Positions 29,249 to 38,813 of a stretch of 64,000 nucleotides of DNA are shown piece by piece. The translations under genes were made by a program, and so were the position numbers. The notes beneath the pieces were generated by a model, which was not told the origin of the DNA, searched no databases, and saw nothing but the letters and a program-made list of their open reading frames with translations. Every line of letters starts with the position of its first letter. Positions within the stretch are counted from its first letter, which is position 1. Source of the DNA: Clostridia bacterium (lineage in GTDB: Bacteria > Bacillota > Clostridia > TANB77 > CAG-508); the NCBI GenBank assembly GCA_900770385.1, contig CAAGKK010000006.1, positions 62,001 through 126,000 of the forward strand. The letters run 5' to 3'.

Positions 29249-30283
29249 ATGAGAGTTTTTTTTATTAATTTAAAAAGAAATATTCTTCCTATTACAATTA
29301 TTATATTTACTTTGTTATTGGTCGTTTTTTCTAAATCAAATATATTAGCTGTAAAAAATGGAATTAATATCTGGTTTAATAATCTTGTTCCATCTCTTTT
29401 TCCGTTTTTTATTTCTGTAGAATTGTTAAATCATACCAATATTCCTAGTTTAATTGGAAAGCTTTTTAATAAAATAATGCGTCCTTTATTTAATGTACCT
29501 GGAATTGGTGCTTATGCTCTATTTATGGGAATTATTAGTGGATACCCTATAGGAGCAAAGATTGTTACTGATTTAAGAAAAAATAATTTATGTACCAAAG
29601 AAGAAGGTGAAAGACTTTTAACTTTCACCAATAATTCCAGTCCTTTATTTATTATAGGCACTGTTGGTATATCCCTTTTCAATGATTCTAGTATCGGATT
29701 TTTGCTATTATTTACTCATTTACTTGCTTGTATTAGTGTTGCTTTTGTATTTAAATTTTGGAAATTAAATACTAGAAACACAACCTCTGATTATGCTATT
29801 TCAGATAATACTATTACATTCAGCAATTTAGGTGAAATAATTTCTAAAAGCATACTAAATGCAATTAAGTCTATCTTTTTAATTGGTGGATTTGTTGTAT
29901 TATTTAATGTTATTATATCATTACTTAATAAACTAATGATATTTGGTATATTGGCTAATTTATTTTCTCCAATTTTTAATCTAGTAAATGTCGATACTAG
30001 ATTTATAATACCTATTTTATCCGGCTTTATAGAGCTTACTTCTGGAATAAACTTAATAAGCTTAATCCATACACCTAAGCTTGGAATTTCTATAATTATA
30101 ATTGCTTTTTTATTAGGATTTGCTGGTATTTCCATTTTGCTACAAGTATGGAGTATTTCATCTAAGACGGACATCTCTATAAAACCATATTTTTTAGGAA
30201 AATTACTCCAGGGAATATTTGCAGCTTTTTATACTTTTATAATAATTTCTAATTTTGATTATTACAAACTATTGTTATTTTGA
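29249..30283 (+). CDS. ylbJ: Sporulation integral membrane protein YlbJ
   Basis: YlbJ is a nucleoside-recognition (gate domain) family membrane protein needed for heat-resistant spores in Bacillus. The 344 residues have about eight spans. Diagnostic parts are WFNNLVPSLFPFFISVELLN, IISGYPIGAKIVTDLRK, FTNNSSPLFIIGTVG and the second gate repeat SGFIELTSGINLIS. The ATG follows GAAGGTGATATTT. It is divergent from rpiB. Confidence 0.92.
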   Translation: MRVFFINLKRNILPITIIIFTLLLVVFSKSNILAVKNGINIWFNNLVPSLFPFFISVELLNHTNIPSLIGKLFNKIMRPLFNVPGIGAYALFMGIISGYPIGAKIVTDLRKNNLCTKEEGERLLTFTNNSSPLFIIGTVGISLFNDSSIGFLLLFTHLLACISVAFVFKFWKLNTRNTTSDYAISDNTITFSNLGEIISKSILNAIKSIFLIGGFVVLFNVIISLLNKLMIFGILANLFSPIFNLVNVDTRFIIPILSGFIELTSGINLISLIHTPKLGISIIIIAFLLGFAGISILLQVWSISSKTDISIKPYFLGKLLQGIFAAFYTFIIISNFDYYKLLLF

Positions 30284-30302
30284 AATACTAAATAACATTT
30301 GC

Positions 30303-30329
30303 TCAGACATGCAAAGTCGTCCGCTCCAA
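30303..30329. repeat. Decayed copy of the GGCGGACA-type palindrome
   Basis: CTCAGACATGCAAAG followed by GTCCGCTCCAACA resembles the palindrome at 51075 (CTCAGGCGGACA, CGTCCGCCCCTACA) with lost pairing on one arm. It lies between convergent ylbJ and rnhB. Weak evidence. Confidence 0.4.
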
Positions 30330-30352
30330 CACATAAATTTTTTCTTTTATAT

Positions 30353-30982
30353 TTATATAAAATTTTTTATAAAACTTTTTCTATGTAATGGGCATGGACC
30401 ATATTCTTTTATTGCATTTATATGCATTGCTGTTCCATATCCTTTATGTTTTTCAAATCCATATTGCGGATATATTTCATCCCATTGTCTCATAATTCTA
30501 TCTCTCGTTACTTTTGCAACAATAGAAGCTGCTGCTATTGAATAGCTTTTAGCATCACCTTTTATTATAGATTCATAAGGTATTCCTAATGTATCTATTT
30601 TAGTTAATGCATCTACCAAAATTATATCTGGTCTTTGTTCTAATTCTGTAAGAGCTTGTGTTAATCCTTTTTTTGTTGCATTTAATATGTTAATATCATC
30701 TATTTCATTTTGATCAATTATTCCAACAGCCCACGCTATAGATGATGATGTTATTTCTTCATACAGCTTTTCTCTTTTCTTTTCTGAAACTTTTTTAGAA
30801 TCATTAACTCCTTCTATCATTGAATTTCTTGGCATTATAACAGCAGCAATAACAACTGGTCCAGCTAATGGACCTCTCCCAGCTTCATCAATTCCACAAA
30901 TATATTTTATATCTTTGCTATTATAAATTTTTTCCTCTATTTCTTTTAATTTTGTTAATCTTTCTATTTCTTTTTCTTTCAT
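30353..30982 (-). CDS. rnhB: Ribonuclease HII
   Basis: RNase HII removes ribonucleotides and RNA primers from DNA. The 209 residues hold the metal-binding block ICGIDEAGRGPLAGPVVIAA, then VNDSKKVSEKKRE, and Asp in DIILVDALTKIDT, followed by SYSIAAASIVAKVTRDRIM. The start is taken at the ATG 6 bases after GGAG. It is convergent with ylbJ. Confidence 0.95.
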   Translation of the reverse strand: MKEKEIERLTKLKEIEEKIYNSKDIKYICGIDEAGRGPLAGPVVIAAVIMPRNSMIEGVNDSKKVSEKKREKLYEEITSSSIAWAVGIIDQNEIDDINILNATKKGLTQALTELEQRPDIILVDALTKIDTLGIPYESIIKGDAKSYSIAAASIVAKVTRDRIMRQWDEIYPQYGFEKHKGYGTAMHINAIKEYGPCPLHRKSFIKNFI

Positions 30983-31087
30983 ACATTTCTCCATATTATA
31001 TTTTTATAATAATATAGCTAATTAAAAAATAAGTCAAATACCAAACACAAATAAATTACAATTTATTTGAAATTTTTTCACATTTTC

Positions 31088-31117
31088 TTCACATTACTAT
31101 TGTATTATGATTATAAT
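31088..31117 (+). promoter_or_regulatory. Sigma-A promoter for htrA
   Basis: TTCACA (31088-31093) and TATAAT (31112-31117) with an 18-base spacer, about 35 bases before the htrA ATG. Confidence 0.6.
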
Positions 31118-31152
31118 TTAGGTTATATTAATAATATATAAGGAGGAAAATT

Positions 31153-32370
31153 ATGGAGAATGAAAATAATGATAAAAAATTCGGTGAAATAACCTATACA
31201 AATATTTCTTCTGATAAAGAAAATAAGAAAAATCCAACATTTTTAAAGAACGCTTTTGTTCCTTTTGTTTGTAGCGGATTAGCTACAGTTCTTGTAATAG
31301 GTGTTTGTTTTGGTGTTCCAAACATTAAGAATAAAATAATAGGAACATCAAATAACAATAGTTTATCTATTACAAGTGGACCTGCTACTAATAAAATTAG
31401 TGCTACTGATTATTCTAATACTTCAATTGCAGTAGCAAACAAGGTATTACCATCTATTGTTGGTATTTCAATTGACTATACTGTTAATTCTATGTTTGGT
31501 CAAAGTTCTACTGCTAAGGCTTCAGGATCTGGCATAATTATTAGTGAAGATGGTTACATCTTAACTAATAATCATGTAATTAATAGTTCTTCTTCTAATA
31601 GCAACTCATACTATCAAATAACTGAAGCAAATAACTTAAAAGTAACTCTATATAATGATGATACTGAATACGATGCTAAAGTTATTGGCAGTGATTCTCA
31701 AACAGACTTAGCAGTTATAAAAATAGAGAAAACTGGTTTAACAGCTGCAGAACTTGGAGATTCTAGTGCTGTGCAAGTGGGAGAATTTGCAATGGCTGTT
31801 GGTAACCCTTTAGGCTTACAAAGCAGTATATCTTGTGGTATTGTAAGTGCAAAAGATAGAGAAGTTACAGATACAGACACAAAAACAACTTATCATGTTA
31901 TTCAAACAGATGCAGCAATTAATTCTGGAAATAGTGGAGGAGCTTTAGTTAATGCTGACGGAAAAGTAATTGGAATAAATACTTTAAAACTTTCTGGAAC
32001 TGGAGTAGAAGGTATTGGTTTTGCAATTCCAATTAATTCTACAATTGATGTTTATAAAGAATTAATTAGTAAAGGAAAAATTTCAAGACCATTTATTGGA
32101 ATAACAGGTATAGATTTAGATGAAGCAACTGCAAAAAAGAATAATTTAGTAGAAGGTATATATGTTAAATCTATAGAAAACTTCTCTGCAGCAGAAAAAG
32201 CTGGAGTTAAAGTTGGAGATGTTATTATAGAAGCTGATGGAAGCTTAGTTAAAAATATGGATGAATTAAATACAATAAAAAATAAACATTCAGTTGGAGA
32301 TAAATTAAAAATTAAAGTAAACAGAGATGGTAAAGAAAAAGAACTTACTTTAACTTTACAAGAACAATAA
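31153..32370 (+). CDS. htrA: HtrA/DegP-type membrane-anchored serine protease
   Basis: An envelope quality-control protease. The 405 residues have a cytoplasmic start, one membrane anchor (FVCSGLATVLVIGVCFGV, about 38-55), a trypsin-like domain with His in ILTNNHVINSS, Asp in SQTDLAVIKIE and Ser in INSGNSGGALVNADG, then one PDZ domain (about 310-400). The ribosome site is AAGGAGG. It stands alone with its own promoter and terminator. Confidence 0.95.
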   Translation: MENENNDKKFGEITYTNISSDKENKKNPTFLKNAFVPFVCSGLATVLVIGVCFGVPNIKNKIIGTSNNNSLSITSGPATNKISATDYSNTSIAVANKVLPSIVGISIDYTVNSMFGQSSTAKASGSGIIISEDGYILTNNHVINSSSSNSNSYYQITEANNLKVTLYNDDTEYDAKVIGSDSQTDLAVIKIEKTGLTAAELGDSSAVQVGEFAMAVGNPLGLQSSISCGIVSAKDREVTDTDTKTTYHVIQTDAAINSGNSGGALVNADGKVIGINTLKLSGTGVEGIGFAIPINSTIDVYKELISKGKISRPFIGITGIDLDEATAKKNNLVEGIYVKSIENFSAAEKAGVKVGDVIIEADGSLVKNMDELNTIKNKHSVGDKLKIKVNRDGKEKELTLTLQEQ

Positions 32371-32500
32371 AAAATATACACAATTTCATTATATTTTCTT
32401 ATTTCGTTCACACAAAAAACATAATTAATTGTTATATTTTAAATATAGTAAATAAGATAAAAATATCTATTTGCTTATAAAACATCCCCTTTTATTTTAA

Positions 32501-32538
32501 AACCAGAAGATTAAATCTTCTGGTTCTTTTATTTTTTA
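32501..32538 (+). terminator. Terminator after htrA
   Basis: A perfect 10-bp stem (AACCAGAAGA / TCTTCTGGTT) with a 5-nt loop followed by a T-rich run. It lies between convergent htrA and the gene ending at 32555. Confidence 0.85.
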
Positions 32539-32554
32539 TATATAAAATTTCATT

Positions 32555-33394
32555 TTATAATACTAATAAATCAAATTCTGATGTATTTCTTGAATTTCCA
32601 TAAGGATATAAAATATAAAGTGCCTTTCCTTCTCCTAAAAAGAATACTGATGTATTTTGTACTTTATACATATCATCTTTAGGGTCTCTTAAATATTTTG
32701 TGTATCCTAATTCTTTGTAAGTAGATGCTGTTTGTTCTGCTTCTTTTATTACTTCGTTAATTTTATTTTGAACTGTTTTTTCATTTAATGTTCTATAATT
32801 TAACACTTGATTAATATTCAGTGTTTCATTAGAACTTAAATTATAATTATATGTTTTAATTATCAATCTTTGTGGATTTGCCCCTTCTTTTAAATTTGAA
32901 GAAATCACTAATGACAATATGTTGTTATTAACATATGCCTTATACTTTACACTGTAAATTATTTCTGTATCGTTTATTTGAACTAATATATCATTTATTT
33001 TACTATAAAAAAGGTTTTGTATTTCTTTATTAATATTATCTGCTGTAGTGTTATTAATATTAATAAATGGCATATTAATATTAACATCATATTTTCCTTC
33101 TTTCTTTTCTTCTAATTGATAGTTAGTATAAACTAATTCTTTAGAGGTATCTTTTTTAGAAACTGATTGAATAGAATAATTTTGACTGTTGAATTTGTTA
33201 TCAAATATATTTTGAAAATTTTCTGATAATGCTACTGTATCAACAACTACATTTTCTTCTTTGGTAGGTTTTTCATCTTTATCTACAATTGTTAAATAAA
33301 CAGCAAAATTAATGCATAATATACATATTATAATAATTCCTATAACAAAAATCATTCTTGCAGTTACCGGTCTTATTTTTTTCTCTTCTCCCAT
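32555..33394 (-). CDS. Membrane-anchored DUF3298/RsiV-like protein
   Basis: A 279-residue protein with a short basic N-terminus, one membrane helix (MIFVIGIIIICILCINFAVY, about 14-33) and an outer domain. The part INMPFININNTTADNIN followed later by RLIIKTYNYNLSSNETLNIN resembles the DUF3298/DUF4163 domain found in RsiV-type anti-sigma factors and other Firmicute surface proteins. There is no sigma factor gene next to it, so an anti-sigma role is not supported here. It is third in a run after rimO and a hypothetical gene with spacings of 18-21 bases. Confidence 0.65.
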   Translation of the reverse strand: MGEEKKIRPVTARMIFVIGIIIICILCINFAVYLTIVDKDEKPTKEENVVVDTVALSENFQNIFDNKFNSQNYSIQSVSKKDTSKELVYTNYQLEEKKEGKYDVNINMPFININNTTADNINKEIQNLFYSKINDILVQINDTEIIYSVKYKAYVNNNILSLVISSNLKEGANPQRLIIKTYNYNLSSNETLNINQVLNYRTLNEKTVQNKINEVIKEAEQTASTYKELGYTKYLRDPKDDMYKVQNTSVFFLGEGKALYILYPYGNSRNTSEFDLLVL

Positions 33395-33415
33395 CTTTAG
33401 TTCCTTTCTATATTA

Positions 33416-34723
33416 CTAATTGTGACTAATTGTTTCATAGTCATCTTCTATATTACTTACAATTTTCTTAAGTTCCTTGCCCTCAGAAGATTTTTCAGTT
33501 TCTCTTTTAAATCTTTCTATTAATTTATCTGTTCCTTCTCCTAATTCTTCTGCCCATTCTTCAAAAGTAATATCTTTTCCTGGAACCATGGTATCTTTTG
33601 TTATTTCAAAATGCTCGTGAGTGTTATTGTTATTGTCTTCGTCTATATTTTCTACTCTATCATTTTCGCAACCAACTTTTTCATGTTTTTCTTGTTTTTC
33701 CATAGCTTCATTAGCTGCATACTTACCATTTCTTTCTCTTCTCATGTTTCTTGCATCAGAATCTACTCTATAAGTTTTAGATGTTTCTAATTCATATGCA
33801 ATTCCTTTATCACCCTTGCCTGGTGCCCTATCTTCTATTTTTATTTCTTTACCATAACTTTCATCATAACCAACTTTAATATAAAGGTTTGTTCCACCTA
33901 TTTTATAACTACTTCTATTTGCCTCATAATCTATTGTTCCATCTGCATTAGCTGTTAAATCTTTTGAAGTTGAATTTACGCCTTCTTGTCTATCTGGACT
34001 TAGAACATCTTCTCCTAAAACAGTAGCTTCTCCATTTGCTTTAATTGCAACAAATGAGTCAATGTTGCTATGCATTTTTTCTGGATTAGTAAATTTATTT
34101 ACTTGTGTAGAACTAACAATTGCTAATTTAACATAATCACCATCTAAATGTAATAAATTTCTTAATGTTGTTCCTTTTATTTGCTGATTTAATTTTGTTT
34201 CTTCTCCTCTTGTTAATTGATCTGCCTGGTTTTGTGTTAAGTCAATCTCATCTTCTTTTTCTTCTTTCTCATCGCTAGTTAAATCTATTTCATTTATTTC
34301 TTCAATATCTTCTTCCTTTTCACCTGTGATTTCAGAATATTTTTTAAATGCCTCTTTTTGCTCCATTTCATTCAAATCATATTTTTCTGACTCTTCACCA
34401 ATTTCTTCTTGTTCTTTGGCCTTGTTTATAGTATCTCTAATTGGATTTAAATCTTTATATGTTTTAAGTAATTCGCCCATATCTACTTCTTGTCCATTTA
34501 AATATATTTTATTAGTAATTTCATCTGTTTCATAATCGTATACTTCTACTGTATATAACTCAAAATTATCACTTTCTTCACCATCTCTTCTTTGAAGAGT
34601 TATAGTGCCATAATAATTTACATTTTGAACCACTTCATTTTTTGTATCTTCTGAATCAGATAAATCTTTCTGAGCTGTTTGTTTTACTTGTTTTAATTGT
34701 TCTATAATTTTTTCTTCTTCCAT
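33416..34723 (-). CDS. Hypothetical acidic protein, 435 residues
   Basis: I do not recognise this protein. It has no signal peptide and no membrane span. It is strongly charged, with two Glu-rich low-complexity stretches (around residues 105-170 and 390-430) flanking a mixed region (about 185-300, KGTTLRNLLHLDGDYVKLAI) that may be folded. It sits 18 bases after rimO and 21 bases before the DUF3298-like gene, so it is probably translated from the same transcript. Confidence 0.6.
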   Translation of the reverse strand: MEEEKIIEQLKQVKQTAQKDLSDSEDTKNEVVQNVNYYGTITLQRRDGEESDNFELYTVEVYDYETDEITNKIYLNGQEVDMGELLKTYKDLNPIRDTINKAKEQEEIGEESEKYDLNEMEQKEAFKKYSEITGEKEEDIEEINEIDLTSDEKEEKEDEIDLTQNQADQLTRGEETKLNQQIKGTTLRNLLHLDGDYVKLAIVSSTQVNKFTNPEKMHSNIDSFVAIKANGEATVLGEDVLSPDRQEGVNSTSKDLTANADGTIDYEANRSSYKIGGTNLYIKVGYDESYGKEIKIEDRAPGKGDKGIAYELETSKTYRVDSDARNMRRERNGKYAANEAMEKQEKHEKVGCENDRVENIDEDNNNNTHEHFEITKDTMVPGKDITFEEWAEELGEGTDKLIERFKRETEKSSEGKELKKIVSNIEDDYETISHN

Positions 34724-34741
34724 TTTGGACTCTCCTTTATT

Positions 34742-36067
34742 TTAGATTGTCAAAATTTTTCCTATCATATCATAGTCTTTTATGTCTATAATTTTACACT
34801 TAATAAATTTATTTATCAAGTCTTTTGTTGTTGTATTTTCTATATAAACTACTCCATCCATTTCTGGAGCATCCATACTTGTTCTTCCTATTAAGTATTT
34901 GTTATCAAATGTTTTATTTTCTATTAATACTTCGTATTCTTCTCCAACTCTTTTTTCTAAATTTTCTCTAGAAATCTTTTGTTGTAATTGCATTATTTTA
35001 TTGTATCTTGATTTTTTTGTATTCCCATGTATTTGATTTGGCAATTTTTCTGCTGGTGTTCCATCTTCTTTTGAATACATAAAAACTCCTAATTTATCAA
35101 ACTTAGTTTCCTTTACAAATTCATATAATTCATCAAAATCTTCTTGAGTTTCTCCTGGAAATCCCACTATTAGTGAAGTTCTTAGTATTACATTTGGTAT
35201 TTCTTTTCTTATTTTTGTAATTAAATTTTTTATACTATTAGTATCACTTTTTCTATTCATTCTTTTTAAAACTTTATTTGAAATATGTTGAATTGGAATA
35301 TCAAAGTATTTACAAATTTTATCGTTTTCTTTTACTTCTTTTATTAATTCTTCTGTTATTGTTTCTGGATATGCATATAGAAATCTAATCCACCTTATAC
35401 CTTTAATCTTTGAAATTTCATTTAATAATTCTGCTAGTCTTGTTTTACCATATAAATCAATTCCATATTTAGTTGTATCTTGAGCAATAACAATAATTTC
35501 TTCATAACTTTGTTTTGCTAAACTTTTAGCTTCTTCCATTATATCTTCAAATTTTCTACTTACTAGTGGACCTCTTATATATGGAATCGCACAGTATGTA
35601 CATCTATTACTACATCCTTCTGCAATTCTTAGGTATGCTGTTTTACTTCCTGTAGTAATTACTTTTTCTATATAATTTTCTAGTCTATTAAAATCTTTTT
35701 CTTCTTCCATATTGTCTTTTTTTATTAATTTTTCTATTTCTTCTTCGAATTTATTATAATCTGAAAACTTAATAAACAAATCAACTTCTGGTAAAGCTTT
35801 TCTTAATTCTTCTTTATATCTTTCTACTAAGCATCCCATTGCGATTAAGTATTTGCATCTTTTATTTTTATATTCTGCCATTTCAAGTATTGTATTAATT
35901 GCCTCTTCTTTTGCTGATTCTATAAAACCACATGTGTTTACAACAATTATATCTGCTTGTTTTGGATCATTTACTATATTATAATTTTTATTTTTAAATA
36001 TTCCTATTGCTATTTCTGTATCTACTAAATTTTTGCTACATCCTAATGATATAAATCCTACATTCAT
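34742..36067 (-). CDS. rimO: Ribosomal protein S12 methylthiotransferase RimO
   Basis: RimO is a radical SAM enzyme that adds a methylthio group to an Asp of S12. The 441 residues have the N-terminal UPF0004 domain with three cluster cysteines (GCSKNLVDTE, VVNTCGFIESAK, MGCLVER), the radical SAM motif CSNRCTYCAIPYIRG near residue 150, LYAYPETITEELI, and a C-terminal TRAM domain. The GCSKN start and PYIRGP block distinguish RimO from MiaB. Confidence 0.94.
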   Translation of the reverse strand: MNVGFISLGCSKNLVDTEIAIGIFKNKNYNIVNDPKQADIIVVNTCGFIESAKEEAINTILEMAEYKNKRCKYLIAMGCLVERYKEELRKALPEVDLFIKFSDYNKFEEEIEKLIKKDNMEEEKDFNRLENYIEKVITTGSKTAYLRIAEGCSNRCTYCAIPYIRGPLVSRKFEDIMEEAKSLAKQSYEEIIVIAQDTTKYGIDLYGKTRLAELLNEISKIKGIRWIRFLYAYPETITEELIKEVKENDKICKYFDIPIQHISNKVLKRMNRKSDTNSIKNLITKIRKEIPNVILRTSLIVGFPGETQEDFDELYEFVKETKFDKLGVFMYSKEDGTPAEKLPNQIHGNTKKSRYNKIMQLQQKISRENLEKRVGEEYEVLIENKTFDNKYLIGRTSMDAPEMDGVVYIENTTTKDLINKFIKCKIIDIKDYDMIGKILTI

Positions 36068-36192
36068 AATATTGCCTCCATATTATCTATTTTACCATAT
36101 TTGCGTTTATTTTTCTATAATAATTATTGAATATATATTTTTTTTATGTTATTATATGAATTACAAAATTAATATGAAATGAGGTAATAAAT

Positions 36193-37116
36193 ATGGAAAA
36201 TACAATAGTTTTCGGACATAAAAGTCCAGATACTGATACTATATGTTCTGCTATAGTAAAATCAATATTAGAAAAAAAGAAAAATGGAATAGAAATTACT
36301 CCTGTTAGATTAGGAAACATTAATAAAGAAACACAATTTGTTTTAGATTATTTAAAAATTGATGCTCCTATTTTGATAGAAAAAGTTGAAGAAGGTCAAC
36401 CTGTTATATTAGTTGATCATAATGAATTTTCTCAAAGTGCTGACGGTATAGAAAATGCAAAAATCTTAGGTGTTATTGACCATCACAGAGTTTATGGTTT
36501 TCAAACAGCTGAACCTCTTTACTATACTGCTAGACCTTATGGTTGTACATGTACAATACTATATAACATGTTCAACGATTCAAATATTGAAATAGAAAAA
36601 TTAGAAGCCACCTTAATGGCTAGTGCAATAATTTCAGATACTTTACTTTTAAAATCTCCAACAACAACACAAAAAGACATCGATGCTTTAGAAGATTTGT
36701 CTAAAATTGCAAATATAGATGTTAACACTTATGGTTTAGATATGTTAAAAGCAGGAACTGATTTATCTGACTATTCTGCTGAAGAACTAATAAATATAGA
36801 CGCAAAATTAGTAGATATGAATGGAGATAAAGTAAAAATAGCTCAAGTAAACACTGCAGATATAAATGATGTTTTAAAAAATCAAAATGAATTAGAAAAA
36901 GCTATCGCAAATGATATTCAAAACAATAATTTAAATTTGTTTATGTTAGCAATTACAGATATAATTAATAGTAATTCTGAGATTATAGCATTAGGAAACA
37001 GATGTGATATTGTAGAAAAATCATATAATGTAAAATTAGAAAATAACAGAGCATTTCTTCCTGGTGTAGTTTCTAGAAAAAAACAAATGGTACCTATAAT
37101 GCAAGAAAATGCATAA
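36193..37116 (+). CDS. ppaC: Manganese-dependent inorganic pyrophosphatase (family II)
   Basis: It hydrolyses pyrophosphate to phosphate and drives biosynthetic reactions. The 307 residues carry the DHH-family signatures VFGHKSPDTDTICSAIV, VDHNEFSQ, IDHHRVYGFQ and, near the C-terminus, LPGVVSRKKQMVPIM. Length matches the simple family II form without CBS domains. The ribosome site is GAGG. It has its own terminator. Confidence 0.95.
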   Translation: MENTIVFGHKSPDTDTICSAIVKSILEKKKNGIEITPVRLGNINKETQFVLDYLKIDAPILIEKVEEGQPVILVDHNEFSQSADGIENAKILGVIDHHRVYGFQTAEPLYYTARPYGCTCTILYNMFNDSNIEIEKLEATLMASAIISDTLLLKSPTTTQKDIDALEDLSKIANIDVNTYGLDMLKAGTDLSDYSAEELINIDAKLVDMNGDKVKIAQVNTADINDVLKNQNELEKAIANDIQNNNLNLFMLAITDIINSNSEIIALGNRCDIVEKSYNVKLENNRAFLPGVVSRKKQMVPIMQENA

Positions 37117-37138
37117 AGAAATTTCTTCTAATATTATA

Positions 37139-37171
37139 AAAAAGTTCACTTCATAAAAGTGAACTTTTTTT
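37139..37171 (+). terminator. Bidirectional terminator between ppaC and mnmA
   Basis: A perfect 10-bp stem (AAAGTTCACT / AGTGAACTTT) with A and T runs on the two sides, between the convergent genes. Confidence 0.85.
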
Positions 37172-38243
37172 ACAATATTTTTCCTCCACCTAGAACAATG
37201 TCATTGTCATAAAAAACCAATGATTGTCCTGGAGTTACAGCTCTTTGTGCTTCCTCAAAAATAATTTTAGCTTTTCCTGTTTCTAATGGATATAATATAG
37301 CTTTTGCAGGCTTTGACCTATATCTTACCTTAGCTTCTATTTCTATTTTTTTATTCTCTATGCCTTTTACTAAATAATTTATATCTCCTATGGTTACTTC
37401 TTTAGTATACAAATCCTTTTCTGTTCCTACTATTATTTCATTTTTTACTTTGTCTAGTTTTAGCACATATAATGGTTCTTTATATGATATTCCTATTCCT
37501 TTTCTTTGCCCCACAGTATATTTTATTATTCCATTGTGTTTTCCTAAAATATTTCCATTAATATCTACAATGTTGCCTGGTTTCATTTTTAATTTATCAT
37601 ATTTTTCTATAAATTTCACATAATTATTATCTGGTATAAAGCAAACTTCTTGACTTTCTTTCTTTTCTGCTACTAGCAAATTATTTTCTCTTGCTATATT
37701 TCTTATATCTTCTTTATCTTCATACCCCTCTAGCGGAAATATAATTTTATTCAGTACTTCTCTTGGAATTTTATACAAAAAATAAGATTGATCTTTTTTT
37801 TCATTAGTAGCTTTTTTTAGCACATATTGATTATATTTTTCACAATATTCTACTTTAGCATAATGTCCTGTTGCAATATAATCACAATCCAATTCTTCTG
37901 CTTTCCTTAAAAATTCTCCAAATTTTAGATATCTGTTACATTCCACGCATGGATTTGGTGTTTTAGCATCTTTATAGCAATTAATAAAATCATCCACTAC
38001 ATATTTTCTAAACTCTGCTTTACAATTTAGTACATAATGTGGAATTTCTAATATATCACATACTCTTTTTGCATCATTTACAGCACTAAAAGAGCAACAA
38101 GATTTTTCGTTTTCATCTTCAAAATCTTCTTGCCACAATTTCATTGTTGCTCCAATAACTTCATACCCACTTTTCTTTAATAATACTGCTGATACACTAC
38201 TATCAACACCACCACTCATACCTAATAATACTCTTTTTTTCAT
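37170..38243 (-). CDS. mnmA: tRNA 2-thiouridylase MnmA
   Basis: MnmA thiolates U34 of the tRNAs for Glu, Gln and Lys. The 357 residues begin MKKRVLLGMSGGVDSSVSA (PP-loop), followed by the catalytic cysteines in NPCVECNRYLKFG and SQEVCFIPDN, and a C-terminal barrel ending in DNDIVLGGGKIL. The ATG overlaps the stop of an upstream Hsp33-like remnant (ATGA). Confidence 0.96.
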   Translation of the reverse strand: MKKRVLLGMSGGVDSSVSAVLLKKSGYEVIGATMKLWQEDFEDENEKSCCSFSAVNDAKRVCDILEIPHYVLNCKAEFRKYVVDDFINCYKDAKTPNPCVECNRYLKFGEFLRKAEELDCDYIATGHYAKVEYCEKYNQYVLKKATNEKKDQSYFLYKIPREVLNKIIFPLEGYEDKEDIRNIARENNLLVAEKKESQEVCFIPDNNYVKFIEKYDKLKMKPGNIVDINGNILGKHNGIIKYTVGQRKGIGISYKEPLYVLKLDKVKNEIIVGTEKDLYTKEVTIGDINYLVKGIENKKIEIEAKVRYRSKPAKAILYPLETGKAKIIFEEAQRAVTPGQSLVFYDNDIVLGGGKIL

Positions 38244-38413
38244 TTTAACTCCATTAATATATTTTTTAATTCAATTTCTGAAAAATTATACTTGCTATTA
38301 CAATATGGGCAAACAATTTCTGCTTTTTTATCTTCATTTATTATAACACTTAATTGCTCTTTTCCCAAAGATTTTAATGCGTTTTTTGCTCTTTCTCTAT
38401 TACAACATTCCAT
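38240..38413 (-). pseudogene. Hsp33 (HslO) C-terminal remnant
   Basis: The 57 codons read MECCNRERAKNALKSLGKE and then IVCPYCNSKYNFSEIELKN, matching the redox-switch zinc domain at the C-terminus of Hsp33. The first conserved CxC is altered to ECC, while CPYC is kept. A stop lies four codons upstream in frame, and the roughly 230-residue chaperone body is absent; a terminator occupies that space. Its TGA overlaps the mnmA ATG. It may be a decayed hslO or a small stand-alone zinc protein. Confidence 0.6.
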
Positions 38414-38426
38414 TTTGCTACTCTTT

Positions 38427-38480
38427 CAAAAAAGACGGAGCACAAAGGTCATTTTAATGACTCCTTTAGTACTTCCGCCT
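38427..38480 (-). terminator. Terminator of the rplU-rpmA operon
   Basis: A long imperfect stem, GGCGGAAGTAC with AAAGGAGTCAT pairing ATGACCTTTGTGC and TCCGTC, ends in six T residues on the minus strand, 16 bases past the rpmA stop. Confidence 0.8.
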
Positions 38481-38496
38481 TTAAAGTTTCAATATA

Positions 38497-38757
38497 TTAG
38501 TCTTCTACTGGATAAACACTAACTTGTTTTTTATCCTTACCTAATCTTTCAAATTTAACTTTTCCATCTACTAAAGCATATAAAGTATCATCGCTACCTT
38601 TTCCAACATTAGTACCTGGATGCATTTTTGTTCCTCTTTGTCTCATTAATATATTTCCTGCAAGAACGAATTGACCATCTGCTCTTTTTACACCAAGACG
38701 CTTAGATTCACTGTCTCTTCCGTTTTTAACACTACCTTGCCCTTTTTTATGTGCCAT
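38497..38757 (-). CDS. rpmA: Ribosomal protein L27 without N-terminal extension
   Basis: L27 reaches the peptidyl transferase centre with its N-terminus. The 86 residues start [16 protein letters not shown]. Most Firmicutes have an extra N-terminal segment here that is cut off by the protease Prp; this one already has the mature-type start. Consistently, no prp (ysxB) gene lies between rplU and rpmA, only a 56-base gap. Confidence 0.96.
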   Translation of the reverse strand: MAHKKGQGSVKNGRDSESKRLGVKRADGQFVLAGNILMRQRGTKMHPGTNVGKGSDDTLYALVDGKVKFERLGKDKKQVSVYPVED

Positions 38758-38813
38758 CTTTTAGTCACTCCTTTCAAATATGAGTTTATATCTTTCTCTT
38801 ATTATTCTTAAAA

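Noticed and set aside
32555..33394. Anti-sigma factor RsiV
   Set aside because: The domain is similar but there is no neighbouring ECF sigma factor gene, so I call it only by domain.
37390..38522. A complete Hsp33 gene next to mnmA
   Set aside because: Only the C-terminal zinc domain is found; the space upstream is occupied by a terminator and rpmA.
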